A DNA stretch of 64,000 nucleotides, taken from Apostichopus japonicus. Its lineage: Eukaryota; Echinodermata; Holothuroidea; Aspidochirotida; Stichopodidae. Below, piece by piece: positions 12,301-21,545 of this stretch. The translations under genes were made by a program, and so were the position numbers. Numbering within the stretch: position 1 is the stretch's first letter; each line of letters begins with the position of its first letter. The notes below the pieces were generated by a model. It did no database searches. It saw only the letters and a program-made list of their open reading frames with translations, and was not told the DNA's origin. The DNA lies in contig NC_092570.1 in the NCBI RefSeq assembly GCF_037975245.1, forward strand, positions 14,767,501 through 14,831,500, in the 5' to 3' direction.

Positions 12301-15300
12301 AGGGATGGTCACTACCAATCGGTGGTATAGTGAAGTATAATGGAATACATAATTACTTTTATGCAAGATTGTTTATCAGGTTTGGAATTTTACCTTTTCA
12401 TAGATGATAAAGATGATTTGCGAGACGGATGCAGAGGTGATGCTCCAGCAGTATGTCGGACAGAAACTCAGAGGTCTTCACATCTTCAGTCCAAAGAGTA
12501 GAGCTGACATCATGTTAGAGCTTGCCAAAGAACTACAGCATCACAGAGATAATATGTTTGTTCCACGAGGTAAGATTATTGGAAAGGACCAATGGTAATT
12601 CATATGCTTCTAGTAAAATGAATGAGAGAATCGGATGTTGATTAGAAAGCTGACCAGGATCATTATATGAGCAAAGACAATCTTGCTTACAACTGGATTC
12701 AAAGCAGTGAACTTACAAGAACTAGTAACTTGCCTTCTCCCTCCTACTCCCCCCCCCCCCTTCCCCCACCACTGGCCCATGTTTTCCAATACCGGAAAGA
12801 GAGAAATGCTATCAAAACAATATTCTTCTTCTTTCTCTGTAGATCATGTGAAATTCCAAGACGAGAGAGTTGCTCTAGCCGAGCAGCGGACCGGGATTCA
12901 GATGGAGGAGATGGAGGTGATCTCTCCCTTCCAGCAGAGGAGCTCCATGATTAGCCGTCTGACTAGAAAATGTAAGTATTCAAAACTGGTCAGTCAGATA
13001 TAAGATACGTTGGATTGGTCTCCACTGAGTCTAGTGGGTTTGAGAACAAGAACTAGTTAAAGGTCATGGACAAGAAGTGACTGTTATTATTTAAGATCTG
13101 CAAAGTTTTGATAATTCTCTGCTATGATGCACCTTGTTGTGTATTGAGTGGTATATGGGTGGATACTGATCCCTACTATACAAACATGCATGGATTTGTC
13201 ATCAGATCTGATGGACTGATGTCAGCTAGTACCGTTTGTTATTATTGAAACAGGTCAATGAATGTTCCTTTCCTTGGGTAGTTACAGTATCTTATGATTT
13301 ACAGACCTTTCTTAATACCCAACCAGTCCTTGAAAGTGATGATGTATGCTAATACTGGTTGGTATGAATGTTGGTATAAAAACAGCTGGTCAATAATTGT
13401 TCCAGTGATTTAAATAGCTGTAGTCTTTTCAAAGTAATGAAAGAAAAATAAAAAAATAAAAAATGGAGGTTTCGTCGATTAAAGATTAGAATTCGTGGAC
13501 ATTTTTGACCTCCTATGGTAATATATCAATGTCCATTTTGTACTCCCCGATCTTAGCTAAATGTCAACTGTGTGCAAACAGAATCTGAATCTTGAGAGCA
13601 CTCACGCCTTGTTCCAAAGTCCAGAAAATATTTATATCACAAACTGAGAGAATAATATTCTAGCAGGAGATTCCAGAATATAGATCGATGGATCGTTCAG
13701 AAAAGCGACAGACATTTAGCCGGACAGCCGAGAAAGGGTAGCCCGCTTTGGCAGAGAATTTAAAAACCCATTTTTTTTCTTTGTCCCGATTTTCTGTCGC
13801 GACAGCCACGATCATGTCAAGGAAGAGTTCGACCCGTAGAAGCTTCAACCGTCTGTCGAGTAGACGCAGCTCCCAGAGAAACTCCCAGGGCTCCAATTCT
13901 GCCGTCTCCGAGACACTGGAGGAGGAGAACTCTACGGCAACGGAGGACGCTACAGATCCACAGTCCAGCGTCCTGCAGCAGAGCGAGTCCAGCATCGCCG
14001 AGGCGGAGGCTGAGGACAAAGTGGACTTTGAATCGCCGGTCCGAGTCTGGCGCAAACAGACCACCAAGAGGATCAGTCGCAGCACCAGCTCCAGACGCCA
14101 CCGGCCCGAACCGGGTCGCGGGAGGGGTCTCTCTCTGATGGAGTCAAAGAGCGACAGCGTCCTACCGAGTGAGTGGATTCTTCATTGTAGTCCCAAGAGT
14201 GTCGTTGTGTCCTTTTTTGAGAAAATAAGCAAAAATGTGCTCTGTAGAGAAAGTAATTTATGTGAGATAAAGATTTGTTTGTAGCAGAGATTGTTGGACT
14301 TTTTGAATGAATGAGGTGCGACTTCAAGAATGCAGTGAGCCAAGACCAGTTGTAAGATGAGGCAGGTGTTGGGGCAGGAAGATGGATTGATGACATCTAT
14401 TTCATGAGGTGTACACATTCATTTCTCTATCGCAAATTATTCATCTAAAGGGGAAATTGCTAGAATGTTTCATCGTACAGATGAAACCACAGCCGTGTGT
14501 GACAATTTCCTAATGGACTATACCAATTTTATACCGTCCACCCATAACATACTTGATACAAAATGTACTGAAAGTATGAAGAGTTCAATAGGATGTTCAT
14601 AAATGCTGCCTGTGAATGCTGCTCATACTGTCATTAAAAGTGCTTTGAAGCTGGATATGAGGTACAGTCTAGAATAAATTTTCCCAACTGACGAAAAAAC
14701 ATGCATATTAAAGAGCAGAATTGATGCAACCTTCTCTGGTCAACAGTAAAGTTGGCCTTTGGTTTCGGGAGAGTATATTTTGTTTTTATCCTGTCTGCTA
14801 AGTTGGTTAAACATTGTTGGTGGATGGTTTTTGCTCTGTTGACCAGACATAGTTTTAAAGAAATAATTTAGAAATGTTATAACAAAAGAGTTGTGTAAAT
14901 ATCAACACCTGACAATTTTGTGTATTGTTTTAATATGAGTCTCTGCCGCATGATTGGTTCCTTTGCATCAGTTCCTCCTCGGTGGATATATACTGTATAC
15001 TAACACATGGTCTGCTCAATCCTAGGAAATTAACTAAGCCTAGTTTACAAATCAGCAGTGGTCATCATTTGTACGATAAAGAGCAATGACAGAATTGAAT
15101 ATCTTCTCAGATATTTGAAATGTAACATTACTTCATCTCACCGTACAGAAACTCTCTTAGAGAAAACAGACGACACTTCAGCGGAAGACTGTTCTACAGA
15201 GCAGAGTCACCTATTATCATCTACAAGGACCCAGGGCCCCACCAGCGATACTGATGAGGACCTAGAGAACCAGCAAGAGAGGGTCCACCTGCTGGAAATG

Positions 15301-15360
15301 GCTGAACCAGAGGCCACGCCCACCGAAGCTACAGCCTTAACTCATGACACCAGAGTGTAA
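80..15360 (+). CDS. unc80: UNC80 homolog, 3' part of gene (13 exons, partial at 5' end)
   Basis: UNC80 is the very large scaffold that joins UNC79 and the NALCN sodium-leak channel at the plasma membrane of excitable cells. Joining 80-397, 751-800, 868-991, 1724-1819, 2624-2794, 8451-8574, 9265-9480, 11298-11393, 11520-11608, 12404-12569, 12843-12971, 13806-14168 and 15149-15360 gives about 717 residues with matching splice phases, apart from one apparent 1-base loss in the first exon. I recognise the family from short stretches resembling the C-terminal part of vertebrate UNC80: RQLDWESAANFLKGLYATL, then SLLNICLTLL, KILMVCFKSQL, and GIALWSFLDFV followed by FVLLxPFI-like residues. The tail is Ser/Arg- then Glu/Thr-rich, as expected for a disordered end. 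The vertebrate protein is about 3,200 residues, so most of the gene lies before the window. Confidence 0.93.
751..800 (+). CDS. unc80: unc80 exon b (50 bp micro-exon)
   Basis: Acceptor TATTTTGTAG and donor GTAAAC. It encodes PYLLRKGVFCAEFLFY plus two bases that complete an Arg codon with the next exon. Too short for an ORF scan; found because it alone bridges the phases of its neighbours. Confidence 0.8.
868..991 (+). CDS. unc80: unc80 exon c
   Basis: Acceptor TTTTGTAG, donor GTTTGT. Encodes YLTKMIPMTD then NQDLRPALIQILKRLDKLF and KIHKKPTLM. It is followed in the next exon by RQLDWE, the same order as in vertebrate UNC80 (recalled, not searched). Confidence 0.88.
992..1723 (+). other. unc80 intron c/d
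   Basis: Apart from the 31-bp minisatellite at 1250-1474 and a C10A9 tract near 1040-1060, nothing recognisable. Confidence 0.7.
1250..1474. repeat. 31-bp intronic minisatellite, ~7 copies
   Basis: Seven head-to-tail copies of a unit containing CCTAACACAAAATAAGTTAT, spaced 31-32 bases apart, with a few substitutions between copies. Confidence 0.92.
1724..1819 (+). CDS. unc80: unc80 exon d
   Basis: Acceptor ATCTTCAG, donor GTAAGT, phase 0 at both ends, 32 codons. It starts RQLDWESAANF and ends ISHLPHLK, the most recognisable UNC80 block in the window. Confidence 0.95.
1864..2080. repeat. 42-bp intronic minisatellite, ~5 copies
   Basis: AAGCAAGGTATGGAGA recurs at 1867, 1909, 1951, 1993 and 2035, a 42-bp unit. 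Because 42 is a multiple of three, the array stays open in one frame and makes a spurious repetitive ORF. It lies in the intron just after exon d. Confidence 0.93.
2173..2623 (+). repeat. tandem duplication of exon e splice acceptor and 5' part
   Basis: Four copies (starts 2173, 2299, 2430 and 2566) of a ~126-136 bp unit. The unit runs from TGATGAGATCCC through a pyrimidine-rich tract and acceptor into CCTGCTCAACAT and on to GGTTCAGCACCAGG. Only the fourth copy continues into the full exon at 2624. In copies two and three the acceptor CAG and the reading frame survive; in the first CAG has become CAAT. Confidence 0.88.
2624..2794 (+). CDS. unc80: unc80 exon e
   Basis: Acceptor CATTTAACAG, donor GTAAGC, 57 codons, phase 0 at both ends. 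Encodes SLLNICLTLLLCDGSA, then FTPPPVFCSAVIRLVAMQM. It corresponds to the vertebrate UNC80 block that begins SLINVCVNL. Confidence 0.92.
2795..8450 (+). other. unc80 intron e/f (5.7 kb)
   Basis: The longest intron here. It holds a partial echo of the end of exon e (2872-2905), about five copies of an 18-20 bp TTTACATAGTAAAA-type repeat (2998-3077), a TGCATG cluster (3225-3317), and many C- or G-runs. I find no further exon and no identifiable mobile element. Confidence 0.6.
3225..3317 (+). promoter_or_regulatory. cluster of five TGCATG (Rbfox-type) motifs
   Basis: TGCATG on the sense strand at 3225, 3266, 3275, 3292 and 3312, plus further GCATG cores. UGCAUG in RNA is the known binding site of Rbfox splicing factors, which act from introns of neuronal genes. 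Regulatory use here is inference. Confidence 0.45.
8451..8574 (+). CDS. unc80: unc80 exon f
   Basis: Acceptor ATTTCTTTAG, donor GTTAGC. Encodes DLYTLEQVFGG, then ETILLYMVLPLCLRVGCGRK, and ends in phase 1. The split Asp codon plus SPK in the next exon matches the KDSP block of vertebrate UNC80. Confidence 0.93.
8599..8700. repeat. 35-bp minisatellite, 3 copies
   Basis: GTCACAGTATCTAG recurs at 8601, 8636 and 8671, with the unit ending GCGCCCTCTACCGTCC. Confidence 0.9.
8826..9165. repeat. degenerate ~20-bp minisatellite
   Basis: Many imperfect copies of GGCTAGGCCATGGCACTGGG and variants fill the intron between exons f and g. Copies vary too much to count exactly. Confidence 0.8.
9265..9480 (+). 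CDS. unc80: unc80 exon g
   Basis: Acceptor TTCCTTAG, donor GTAAAT, phase 1 in and out. Encodes SPKIRPSDVSFSLTMVLYAL, then a Ser/Gly-rich stretch and DTLYEAAFLG. The conserved LPP motif follows the hydrophobic segment. Confidence 0.93.
   Translation: MLPRLGHLTFHFHSPWSYMHCCHLISRPVRQEDPQRATDTTLHSRTCQATPASRSVTGQERYQTPSMRLHF
9481..11297 (+). other. unc80 intron g/h
   Basis: AT-rich. The only structure I see is the inverted repeat at about 10690-11075; no exon is visible. Confidence 0.6.
10690..11075. mobile_element. diverged inverted-repeat (foldback or MITE-like) element
   Basis: The left arm contains TTAAAGATCTGC, CACGCTAT and AATCGACCTGCCTTGGTCGT. The right arm contains the reverse complements in mirror order: ACGACCAAGGCAGGTCGATT, ATAGCGTG, GCAGATCTTTAA. 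Arms are about 120 bp and clearly diverged. No target-site duplication identified. Confidence 0.55.
11298..11393 (+). CDS. unc80: unc80 exon h
   Basis: Acceptor TTTCACAG, donor GTATTT, phase 1 in and out. Encodes LKILMVCFKSQLSREWFRM, then AAVIKEVGSKML; aligns with the ILVCFERQL block of vertebrate UNC80. Confidence 0.94.
11520..11608 (+). CDS. unc80: unc80 exon i
   Basis: Acceptor TTTCTCTAG, donor GTAAGA. Encodes GGIALWSFLDFVITVKSPLY, then VLLKPFIAFK, ending in phase 0. The LW-FLDF and LL-PFI patterns are strong UNC80 landmarks. Confidence 0.95.
11609..12403 (+). other. unc80 intron i/j
   Basis: Contains a GT dinucleotide run (11757-11773), the 21-bp minisatellite at 11845-11955 and a G-rich tract at 12270-12306. 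Nothing else is recognisable. Confidence 0.65.
11845..11955. repeat. 21-bp intronic minisatellite, ~5-6 copies
   Basis: ACCATGTCCTCAGAAG recurs every 21 bases from about 11851 to 11935. The multiple-of-three period creates spurious ORFs on both strands. Confidence 0.92.
12404..12569 (+). CDS. unc80: unc80 exon j
   Basis: Acceptor TTTTCATAG, donor GTAAGA, ends in phase 1. Encodes MIKMICETDAEVMLQQYVGQ, then LRGLHIFSPKSRADIMLELA and ELQHHRDNMFVPR. The region corresponds to the vertebrate HIADQLERRF block. Confidence 0.92.
12843..12971 (+). CDS. unc80: unc80 exon k
   Basis: Acceptor TCTCTGTAG, donor GTAAGT, phase 1 in and out. Encodes HVKFQDERVALAEQRT, then MEEMEVISPF and SSMISRLTRK; charged, probably helical, with no obvious domain. 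Confidence 0.88.
12972..13805 (+). other. unc80 intron k/l
   Basis: No repeat or exon recognised; AT-rich unique-looking sequence. Confidence 0.6.
13806..14168 (+). CDS. unc80: unc80 exon l (Ser/Arg- and Glu-rich, disordered)
   Basis: Acceptor GTCGCGACAG, donor GTGAGT, phase 1 in and out. It opens with basic Ser-rich sequence (SRKSSTRRSFNRLSSRR), passes through an acidic stretch (ETLEEENSTATEDA), then returns to basic (RVWRKQTTKRISRSTSSR). Low-complexity composition suggests an intrinsically disordered, phosphorylation-prone tail. GC-rich relative to the surroundings, as coding exons here tend to be. Confidence 0.9.
14169..15148 (+). other. unc80 intron l/m
   Basis: No repeat, exon or mobile element recognised. 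Confidence 0.6.
15149..15360 (+). CDS. unc80: unc80 terminal coding exon
   Basis: Acceptor ACCGTACAG; the split codon gives Lys, then TLLEKTDDTSAEDC, then a Glu/Thr-rich end finishing LTHDTRV and TAA at 15358-15360. The last three residues T-R-V fit a class I PDZ ligand. The vertebrate protein, as I recall it, ends S-H-V, which fits the same rule. Confidence 0.9.
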
Positions 15361-15575
15361 CCAGCCAGCCATCACCATCTACTGCTATGTCAAATAAGCA
15401 GTGTGAAAGAACATATGCTAACCAACAATTATAAAGACGAAATCATGTTAATCGTATATTATCAATATTATTATTATTATTTTGAGAATATGTAATATCA
15501 TATTGCTTCAAGGGGAAGGATGGGAGGATCTTCACTAGTAACCTTTTGTAACTCTCTTCATGATGTCATTATGAA

Positions 15576-15581
15576 ATTAAA
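15576..15581 (+). promoter_or_regulatory. possible unc80 polyadenylation signal (ATTAAA)
   Basis: ATTAAA 215 bases after the stop codon. An AATAAA at 16625 is an alternative that would place the 20-bp minisatellite inside the 3' UTR. Transcript data would decide. Confidence 0.35.
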
Positions 15582-15654
15582 AACATGGTTGTAACTATAA
15601 ACTTAGACCCAGGACCGTCTGATGTTAAGAACTTTGAAACATGATATCAGACAT

Positions 15655-16055
15655 TTTTAAATCCCACACAAAGTCAAAAGACAAAGCAAAGTGTCAAAAG
15701 ACAAAGCATGTTGTCAAAAGACAAAGCAAGGTGTCAAAGGACAAAAGCAAGGTGTCAAAAGACAAAGCGAAGTGTCAAAAAACAAAGCAAGGTGTCAAAG
15801 GACAAAAGCTAGGTGTCAAAAGACAAAGCGAAGTGTCAAAAGACAAAGCAAGGTGTCAAAAGACAAAGCAAAGTGTCAAAAGACAAAGCAAGGTGTCAAA
15901 GGACAAAAGCAAGGTGTCAAAAGACAAAGCGAAGTGTCAAAAGACAGCAAGGTGTCAAAAGACAAAGCATGGTGTCAAATACAAAGCATGGTGTCAAAAG
16001 ACAAAGCAAGGTGTCAAAAGACAAAGCAAGGTGTCAAAAGACAAAGCAAGGTGTT
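15655..16055. repeat. 20-22 bp minisatellite, ~18 copies
   Basis: Head-to-tail GTGTCAAAAGACAAAGCAAG with variants in the second half. It immediately follows unc80 and generates long Lys/Gln/Cys-rich ORFs in all three + frames, which is why none should be taken as a gene. Confidence 0.95.
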
Positions 16056-16135
16056 AACACCAAACTTTAAATCTAAAGCATTAGTAAACTTGTGATGTCT
16101 TTTTAAAGACTTGTTTTAGTCCTCCTACAGTATAT

Positions 16136-18212
16136 TAAAGGTTATAAATAGCCCAAGGATCTCCTTAAGTGAAAATAATGGCTTTTAAAATGTTAGTATG
16201 TGGAAGCTGTTCATTTTTAATTTCTCTAATACAAACCTTTATTTGATAATATAAAGAGATTCAAATTGATAGAGTACAGTAACTAAATGTATTACTTTGT
16301 TTTCTTTTCAAATGATTATTATGCATCAAATCTTAATACAATATTAATAGTACTGCTCGTTTTATAATTTGAATAATGTTAAAAGTGATCAACTTTCTTT
16401 TTTTTTTTTTTTTTCTGTCTCGTGTGTGTGAACTGTATGGCTTGTTTGTATGCATCAAATGTAGGATTTGAAAATGACTGAAAATGGTTGAGAATATTAT
16501 TGAAAAGGAATGTTAATTGAACTGGACCAAATGTACTAGTGGAAACATGCCAAAAGTGATAATTTTATATATATGGATGAGGGGGATGTGTACAGCTGCC
16601 ATATTTATAAGAAAAGACAAATCTAATAAAATTAACATCAAAAATCTGCATTCTGCTTGGATATCAATGTTCTATGCCTACATTTTTGTTAAAGATATTT
16701 AGAAATACACAAAACGGTGTATTTCATTCATCAACTTTTAAAGCCACATTAGTACTTCAAGGCTATTATCTCTTTCTATTTTTGGCAATTTATACTTTTT
16801 GTTTTCTTGTTTTTTGCTTCTTGTTGATTTTTGCAGTTAATATTTGGCATTTCTTGAAAACGTTTCTAAAATGTGAAGCATGACAAAGAGGAAAATGTGT
16901 TTAAATCAGTAGTACGTGAATGGGCTAGTATTATCAAAATTGTTATTATTTTCCTTTGTCAACATATATTGGAAGAATTGTGACCTAATTAATTGTTGGT
17001 GATGGTGTTTTAGGAATAAATTTGTCGTTGATGACAAATATGTGCTTGTGTGCATGCATTTCCAAATTTGAACCTTGATATTTTGGAGCAACTTAATTGT
17101 GTTTTCCACCCTATATTGGCAATCAGTAGTATGAAATTTAGAATACAATTAGATCATGGAGTAATGTTAAAAAAAATTAGTGTTTTGCCATGCAGTGGTG
17201 ACTACATCTCAATTTTCCTTGGACTAATGCCAAATCCCACTTCTGACACCATATAATCACATAAAATCCCTCTTCTGACACCATATCACACAAAATGCAT
17301 GGTATCAGCAGCATGATTTTGCTTCAGTCAAGGTATAGAGAAGAACTGATTCTTTGTTTTGCAACCTGGTGCTGTATTTTGGGTGAAACTTGCTTCTTAA
17401 TGGCATTTCTAAATGCTGAGTAATGTACAGGAATTACTCTTAATACAACAATGGTGCCGTAAACATACACCATTGAGCAGTGCTACCCAACATATATGAC
17501 TAGCCAACCTTTAGGTGGTATCATGATGGGATCATTATTCGCTTGCCTATAATATATGTGTAACCTAAGTACCATAATTTTATACTTTAATATATCACTT
17601 TAATCATAGATGGTCTGTTTTTTTCGTTTATACCCTGAGAATTTTAAAGATATAAATATTATGGCAGTGCCAATTTAGGAGTGCATGGTGCTTAACTATT
17701 GCGGAGGGCTGAAAAATGAGTGTGCATGTTTGGTGGATATTGTATGACAGGTTTTCATTACACTCTGCTAAACCAAATACGTTTTTGTGTCTGTCTGCCT
17801 GATTTGTCTTTACTTGAAATGTAGTTACTATCTTTCAATCGTCTGCTTCATTGAAAACTACTTCAGGGACTAGTTTGTCTCTCTAGGTTTGCAGGAGATA
17901 TTATGAAGTAAAAGAAACAAGTGGTTAGTATTCCATGTTTACATTGAGCAGTATCACAAGTAACACAAAAAGGGGGGGGGGGGTCGGGTTCTTTATGGAC
18001 GTGGGATGGGATAGGGAAATTCTGATCTCCTTTCTAGGACTCGTAGATTTCTAGGGGTTCTCCTCACCCTGAATAAAGCAAGGGGGTGGGGGGGGCAGAG
18101 GGAGGGAGGGAGGGGTTAACCACCCGCAACTGACAGATGCAATATCCTAGTGTACAGTATATCAATGTATAACTTGTACCATACAACCTAAACAGTTGAA
18201 AATTATGCAACA
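16136..18212. other. AT-rich intergenic stretch
   Basis: No gene recognised. A T-run at about 16400-16416, G-runs at 17971-17983 and 18084-18115. Part may be the unc80 3' UTR. Confidence 0.5.
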
Positions 18213-18326
18213 CTGCTCGCCGAGATAGTCAGTTCTCATTCGCAATCAAGCAACGATGTTAGCCTATACTAAAGTATGATTCTCATTGGACAATCCTTGC
18301 TATAGCGCTTCATACTGTATCTATTT
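18213..18326 (+). repeat. 114-bp dispersed repeat, copy 1
   Basis: Nearly identical (a few mismatches) to 54407-54520, starting CTGCTCGCCGAGATAGTCAG and ending ACTGTATCTATTT. Both copies stop at exactly the same base, here directly against a hAT-like element. Family unknown. Confidence 0.85.
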
Positions 18327-18591
18327 CAGGGGCGTATCCAGGATTTTCTAACCCGGGGGGCGCAAAGTACTATCTAAGCGGAGCGCCACCATCTTGGCGA
18401 TGTCTTAGCGTTTTTCTTCTGCTCCCTCCTTTTCTCCCTTTCTTCTTTTCTCTCTTTCTTTTCCCTTCCTTCCTCTCCTTTCCTCCTCTTTTTTTCCCTT
18501 CTTTTTTCTCTTTCTTCTCTTTTCTTTTTCTCTCCTCTTTTTCTTACCCGGGGGGCGCACGCCCCAACGCCTCTCCCTGGATACGCGCCTG
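18327..18591 (+). mobile_element. hAT-like MITE (265 bp)
   Basis: Ends CAGGGGCGTATCCAGG and CCTGGATACGCGCCTG are near-perfect inverted repeats with a hAT-style start. It contains the shared hairpin module (18369-18402) 42 bp from its left end and a ~130-bp pyrimidine-only stretch (18403-18543). No matching 8-bp flank is seen, so one border may be rearranged. Confidence 0.75.
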
Positions 18592-19048
18592 AGAGTGTAT
18601 GTTCAGCTGGCATTCACTAGCCAGCCATGTAGATGATGAAGGGGGCTAGTAGTCCCAATATTGTGATATTGAGCCTTATGTTGTGGGCGGAGGTCATATA
18701 TTCGTTGAGTTCACCAGGGGTCAAATTGTGGAAACCATTGTTCATCACAATATTTTAACAAGGACAGATGTCATATTTAGTATTTTGATGTATCACATTT
18801 AGTAGAAGAAGCCAGTTGTCAGCCTCTGTCATTGTGAATTATTGTTTGTCACATCACACTGCTTTTCACTGTATTACTAAGATCAAAATGACATCTATAT
18901 GATCACCGTTTTATCTTTGTAACCATAACTTTGAAACAGCTTTGAACGATGAAAGGATCTAATTGAAATGGAGTTATATTGTGAGAATTACCGTATACAC
19001 ACAGTCTCTATATAAATTACAAAGCCACTATCGTTTATGCTAAAGAAT

Positions 19049-19190
19049 CGATTACAGTCCGCGAGACCGAAGGTCCGCGAGACCTTTTAATTTCGGTCTC
19101 GCGGACCTTCGGTCTCGCGGACCTTTTTTTATTTTCGGTCTCGCGGACCTTCGGTCTCGCGGACCTTCGGTCTCGTGGACTGTAATCGAA
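19049..19190. mobile_element. short foldback element with ~36-bp terminal inverted repeats
   Basis: Starts CGATTACAGTCCGCGAGACC and ends with its reverse complement, with one mismatch. The interior repeats GGTCTCGCGGACC and CTTCGGTCTC units. It would fold into a strong GC-rich hairpin. Confidence 0.75.
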
Positions 19191-19205
19191 TATGTATACA
19201 GGCAG

Positions 19206-19255
19206 TATGAACCCACCTGAAGTTAGCAGGATATTCTGCTAGCAGGATATTCTGT
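19206..19255 (-). repeat. inverted copy of a sequence at 38461-38510
   Basis: The reverse complement of 19206-19255 (CCTGCTAGCAGAATATCCTG, then AGGTGGG) reappears just before the copy A sulfotransferase gene. AGCAGGATATTCTG is also doubled locally. Confidence 0.6.
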
Positions 19256-19502
19256 GTACAAAGTCAACGTGGAAATTTGGGAGTTGTAGCGTGTACAAAG
19301 TCAATGAGAAAACTTTTTTTGCCAGGGTGACCAGCGACATGTGACAAATAAACGCTAGATTTGCAACAATAAAACCCCAGAAAACACTAACTTGTGTACT
19401 GTTTCGAATAATTCGTAGCACTGATTCATATGATGGGTGGTCAAGTGTTTTAACGGTTTATCATGAAAACGTGTTAAAAGTGGTAACATTAGTATGTTTC
19501 TA

Positions 19503-20252
19503 AGACTGGCGTCCGATTACAGCCAAATTGCATAACCTTAACATATTTATGCCGGATCAAAAAAATACTGCATTTTGACAGATACGACCCCTGGCTCCCT
19601 AACGATACATCTTGACCCTCTCATTGCCGTCCGTTTTCCCAATGCAGGCTCTTGTCTTTCGATAGTCATAAAATCAGTTCAGTTCTAAGACTGGCTAATT
19701 ACAGTCAAATTGCATAAGCTTAACATATTTATGCCGCGCCAAACATACTAGAATTTGATAGATACGACCCCTGGCTCCGTATCAGGAAACATTTTGTACC
19801 CCTCATTTCCGTCCGTATCCCCAAAGAGGGCCCTATTCTCTCGATAGTCGTAATATCAGTATTGTACTAAGACTGTCTAATTACAGTCGAATTGCATAAA
19901 CTGAACATATTTATGCCGGACCAAACATACTGGATTTTGATAGATACGACCTCTGGCTCCCTAACAGGATACATTTTGACCACCTCATTGCCGTCCGTAT
20001 CCCCAAAGAGGGCCCTATTCTCTCGATAGTCGTAATATCAGTATTGTGCTAAGACTGGCTTATTACAGTCAAATTGCATAAACTGAACATATTTATGCCG
20101 GACCAAACATACTGGATTTTGATAGATACGACCTCTGGCTCCCTAACGGGATACATTTTGACCCTCTCATTGCCGTCCGTATATCCCCAAAGAGGGCCCT
20201 ATTCTCTCGATAGTCGTAATATCAGTATTGTGCTAAGACTGGCTAATTACAG
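19503..20252 (-). repeat. 183-bp satellite, array 1 left part (~4 units)
   Basis: CTAAGACTGGCTAATTACAG-type junctions near 19502, 19685, 19866, 20049 and 20233 give a ~183-bp period. Units contain CCGGACCAAACATACTGGAT. Orientation is opposite to the array at 31640-36033. Confidence 0.93.
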
Positions 20253-20884
20253 CAAGGGCGGCGGAACCGGGGGGGGGGGCACAGAGGGCACGTGCCCCCC
20301 ACTTTTCCTCAGGTTAAAAATGTGCCCTTTTTCTACATAAAAATTGAGGTGTCTCAAGTTAGCAAGAGGCCAGGGAACCAGAATGAACACTCGGGAAGGG
20401 CCGTTTCCGGCCATCTGAGGGGTTTGTAAAACCAAAAATGTTCTTGTACGCTCCGCGCCAACTGATGGTGGCGCTCCGCTCAGATAGTCGTGCATACAAC
20501 TTTGCAAATCCTGGCTTCGCCTGTGGGTCAAACTCGAAGCTATCTCGAATGGAAAAAAAATTGTTAAGATATTAACAAGAAATAAACTCTAATTCAGAAG
20601 ATTCCTACATTAGCAACTAGCATGATTTCACCTCATTTTGTCTCAAAAGAAAACTTGTTCCTTGTTTCCCAATTTGCACATTGGATATTGCAGTGCTAGT
20701 ATGCGTTTTTCATTAGGGGGGGGGGGACGGGGCGTTGATGGAGTGATGTGTATACGCAAATAAGATAATACAATAAGAGTTATAAAGGGTACTAAATATA
20801 AGGCTGCATCGGTCCAATCGAATTTCTGCAAAGTGCCCTTTGATGTCGGTGCCCCCCAGATTAAAAGTGCTTCCGCCGCCCTTG
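20253..20884 (-). mobile_element. hAT-like element (632 bp) inserted in the satellite
   Basis: Terminal inverted repeats CAAGGGCGGCGGAA and TTCCGCCGCCCTTG; flanks AATTACAG (20245-20252) and AATTACAG (20885-20892) form an exact 8-bp target-site duplication, the hAT hallmark. No transposase is encoded. The hairpin module lies at 20447-20488. A close relative sits at 34373-35034. Confidence 0.92.
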
Positions 20885-21030
20885 AATTACAGTCAAATTG
20901 CATAAACTGAACATATTTATGCCGCACCAAACAAACTGGATTTTGATAGATACGACCCCTGGCTCCCTAACAGGATACACTTTGACACTCTCATTGTCGT
21001 CCGTATCCCTAAAGAGGGCCCTTTATTTTC
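20885..21030 (-). repeat. 183-bp satellite, array 1 right part
   Basis: The monomer interrupted by the hAT-like insertion resumes after the target-site duplication, then the array stops. Confidence 0.88.
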
Positions 21031-21426
21031 AGGTGAAACATCGCAAAATAATATTTCAGTAACTAAAATGTTTTTCAAATTAAGGGGCATACTAAATCAC
21101 CTTTGTAATACGAAACACTATCTTATTTGAAATAACCAGAGCGCGTAGGGCGCCAAAAATATGTTGATTTATTTTTAGATGAAAATGTTGCAATTATAAT
21201 GTTTAGGTTAGTAATAGGTTTTGCTAATAGATTATATTAACTCAGAATTGTTATATGAAACACACACTGTTACAGGCACTATGCAGAGCGCGAAAATTTG
21301 GGGGTTATTTTGAGGAAAAAATCTTGCAATATGATGTTGCAGTAAGTATAAAGTTTTTAAAAGGATCATATTAAATCATTTATTGCATTACAAAAATTCG
21401 TGTTATTAATGGAGAAAATGTTGCAA

Positions 21427-21428
<2 letters not shown>
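21031..21428. repeat. degenerate ~140-bp repeats, about 3 units
   Basis: GAAAATGTTGCAAT / TCTTGCAATATGATGTTGCAG-type segments and GAGCGCG boxes recur about three times. Too diverged to define precisely. Confidence 0.45.
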
Positions 21429-21523
<95 letters not shown>

Positions 21524-21545
21524 TATATATATATATTTATATATA
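21429..21545. repeat. AT dinucleotide microsatellite
   Basis: Almost uninterrupted AT/TA for about 117 bases, with a few TTT interruptions at the right end. Confidence 0.97.

Noticed and set aside
13660-14101. Minus-strand ORFs of 141 and 94 codons
   Set aside because: Shadows of the GC-rich Ser/Arg exon of unc80 on the + strand.
15641-16095. Long Lys/Gln/Cys-rich ORFs in three frames
   Set aside because: They are direct readings of the 20-22 bp minisatellite; all + frames stay open for the same reason, and there is no codon or family signal.
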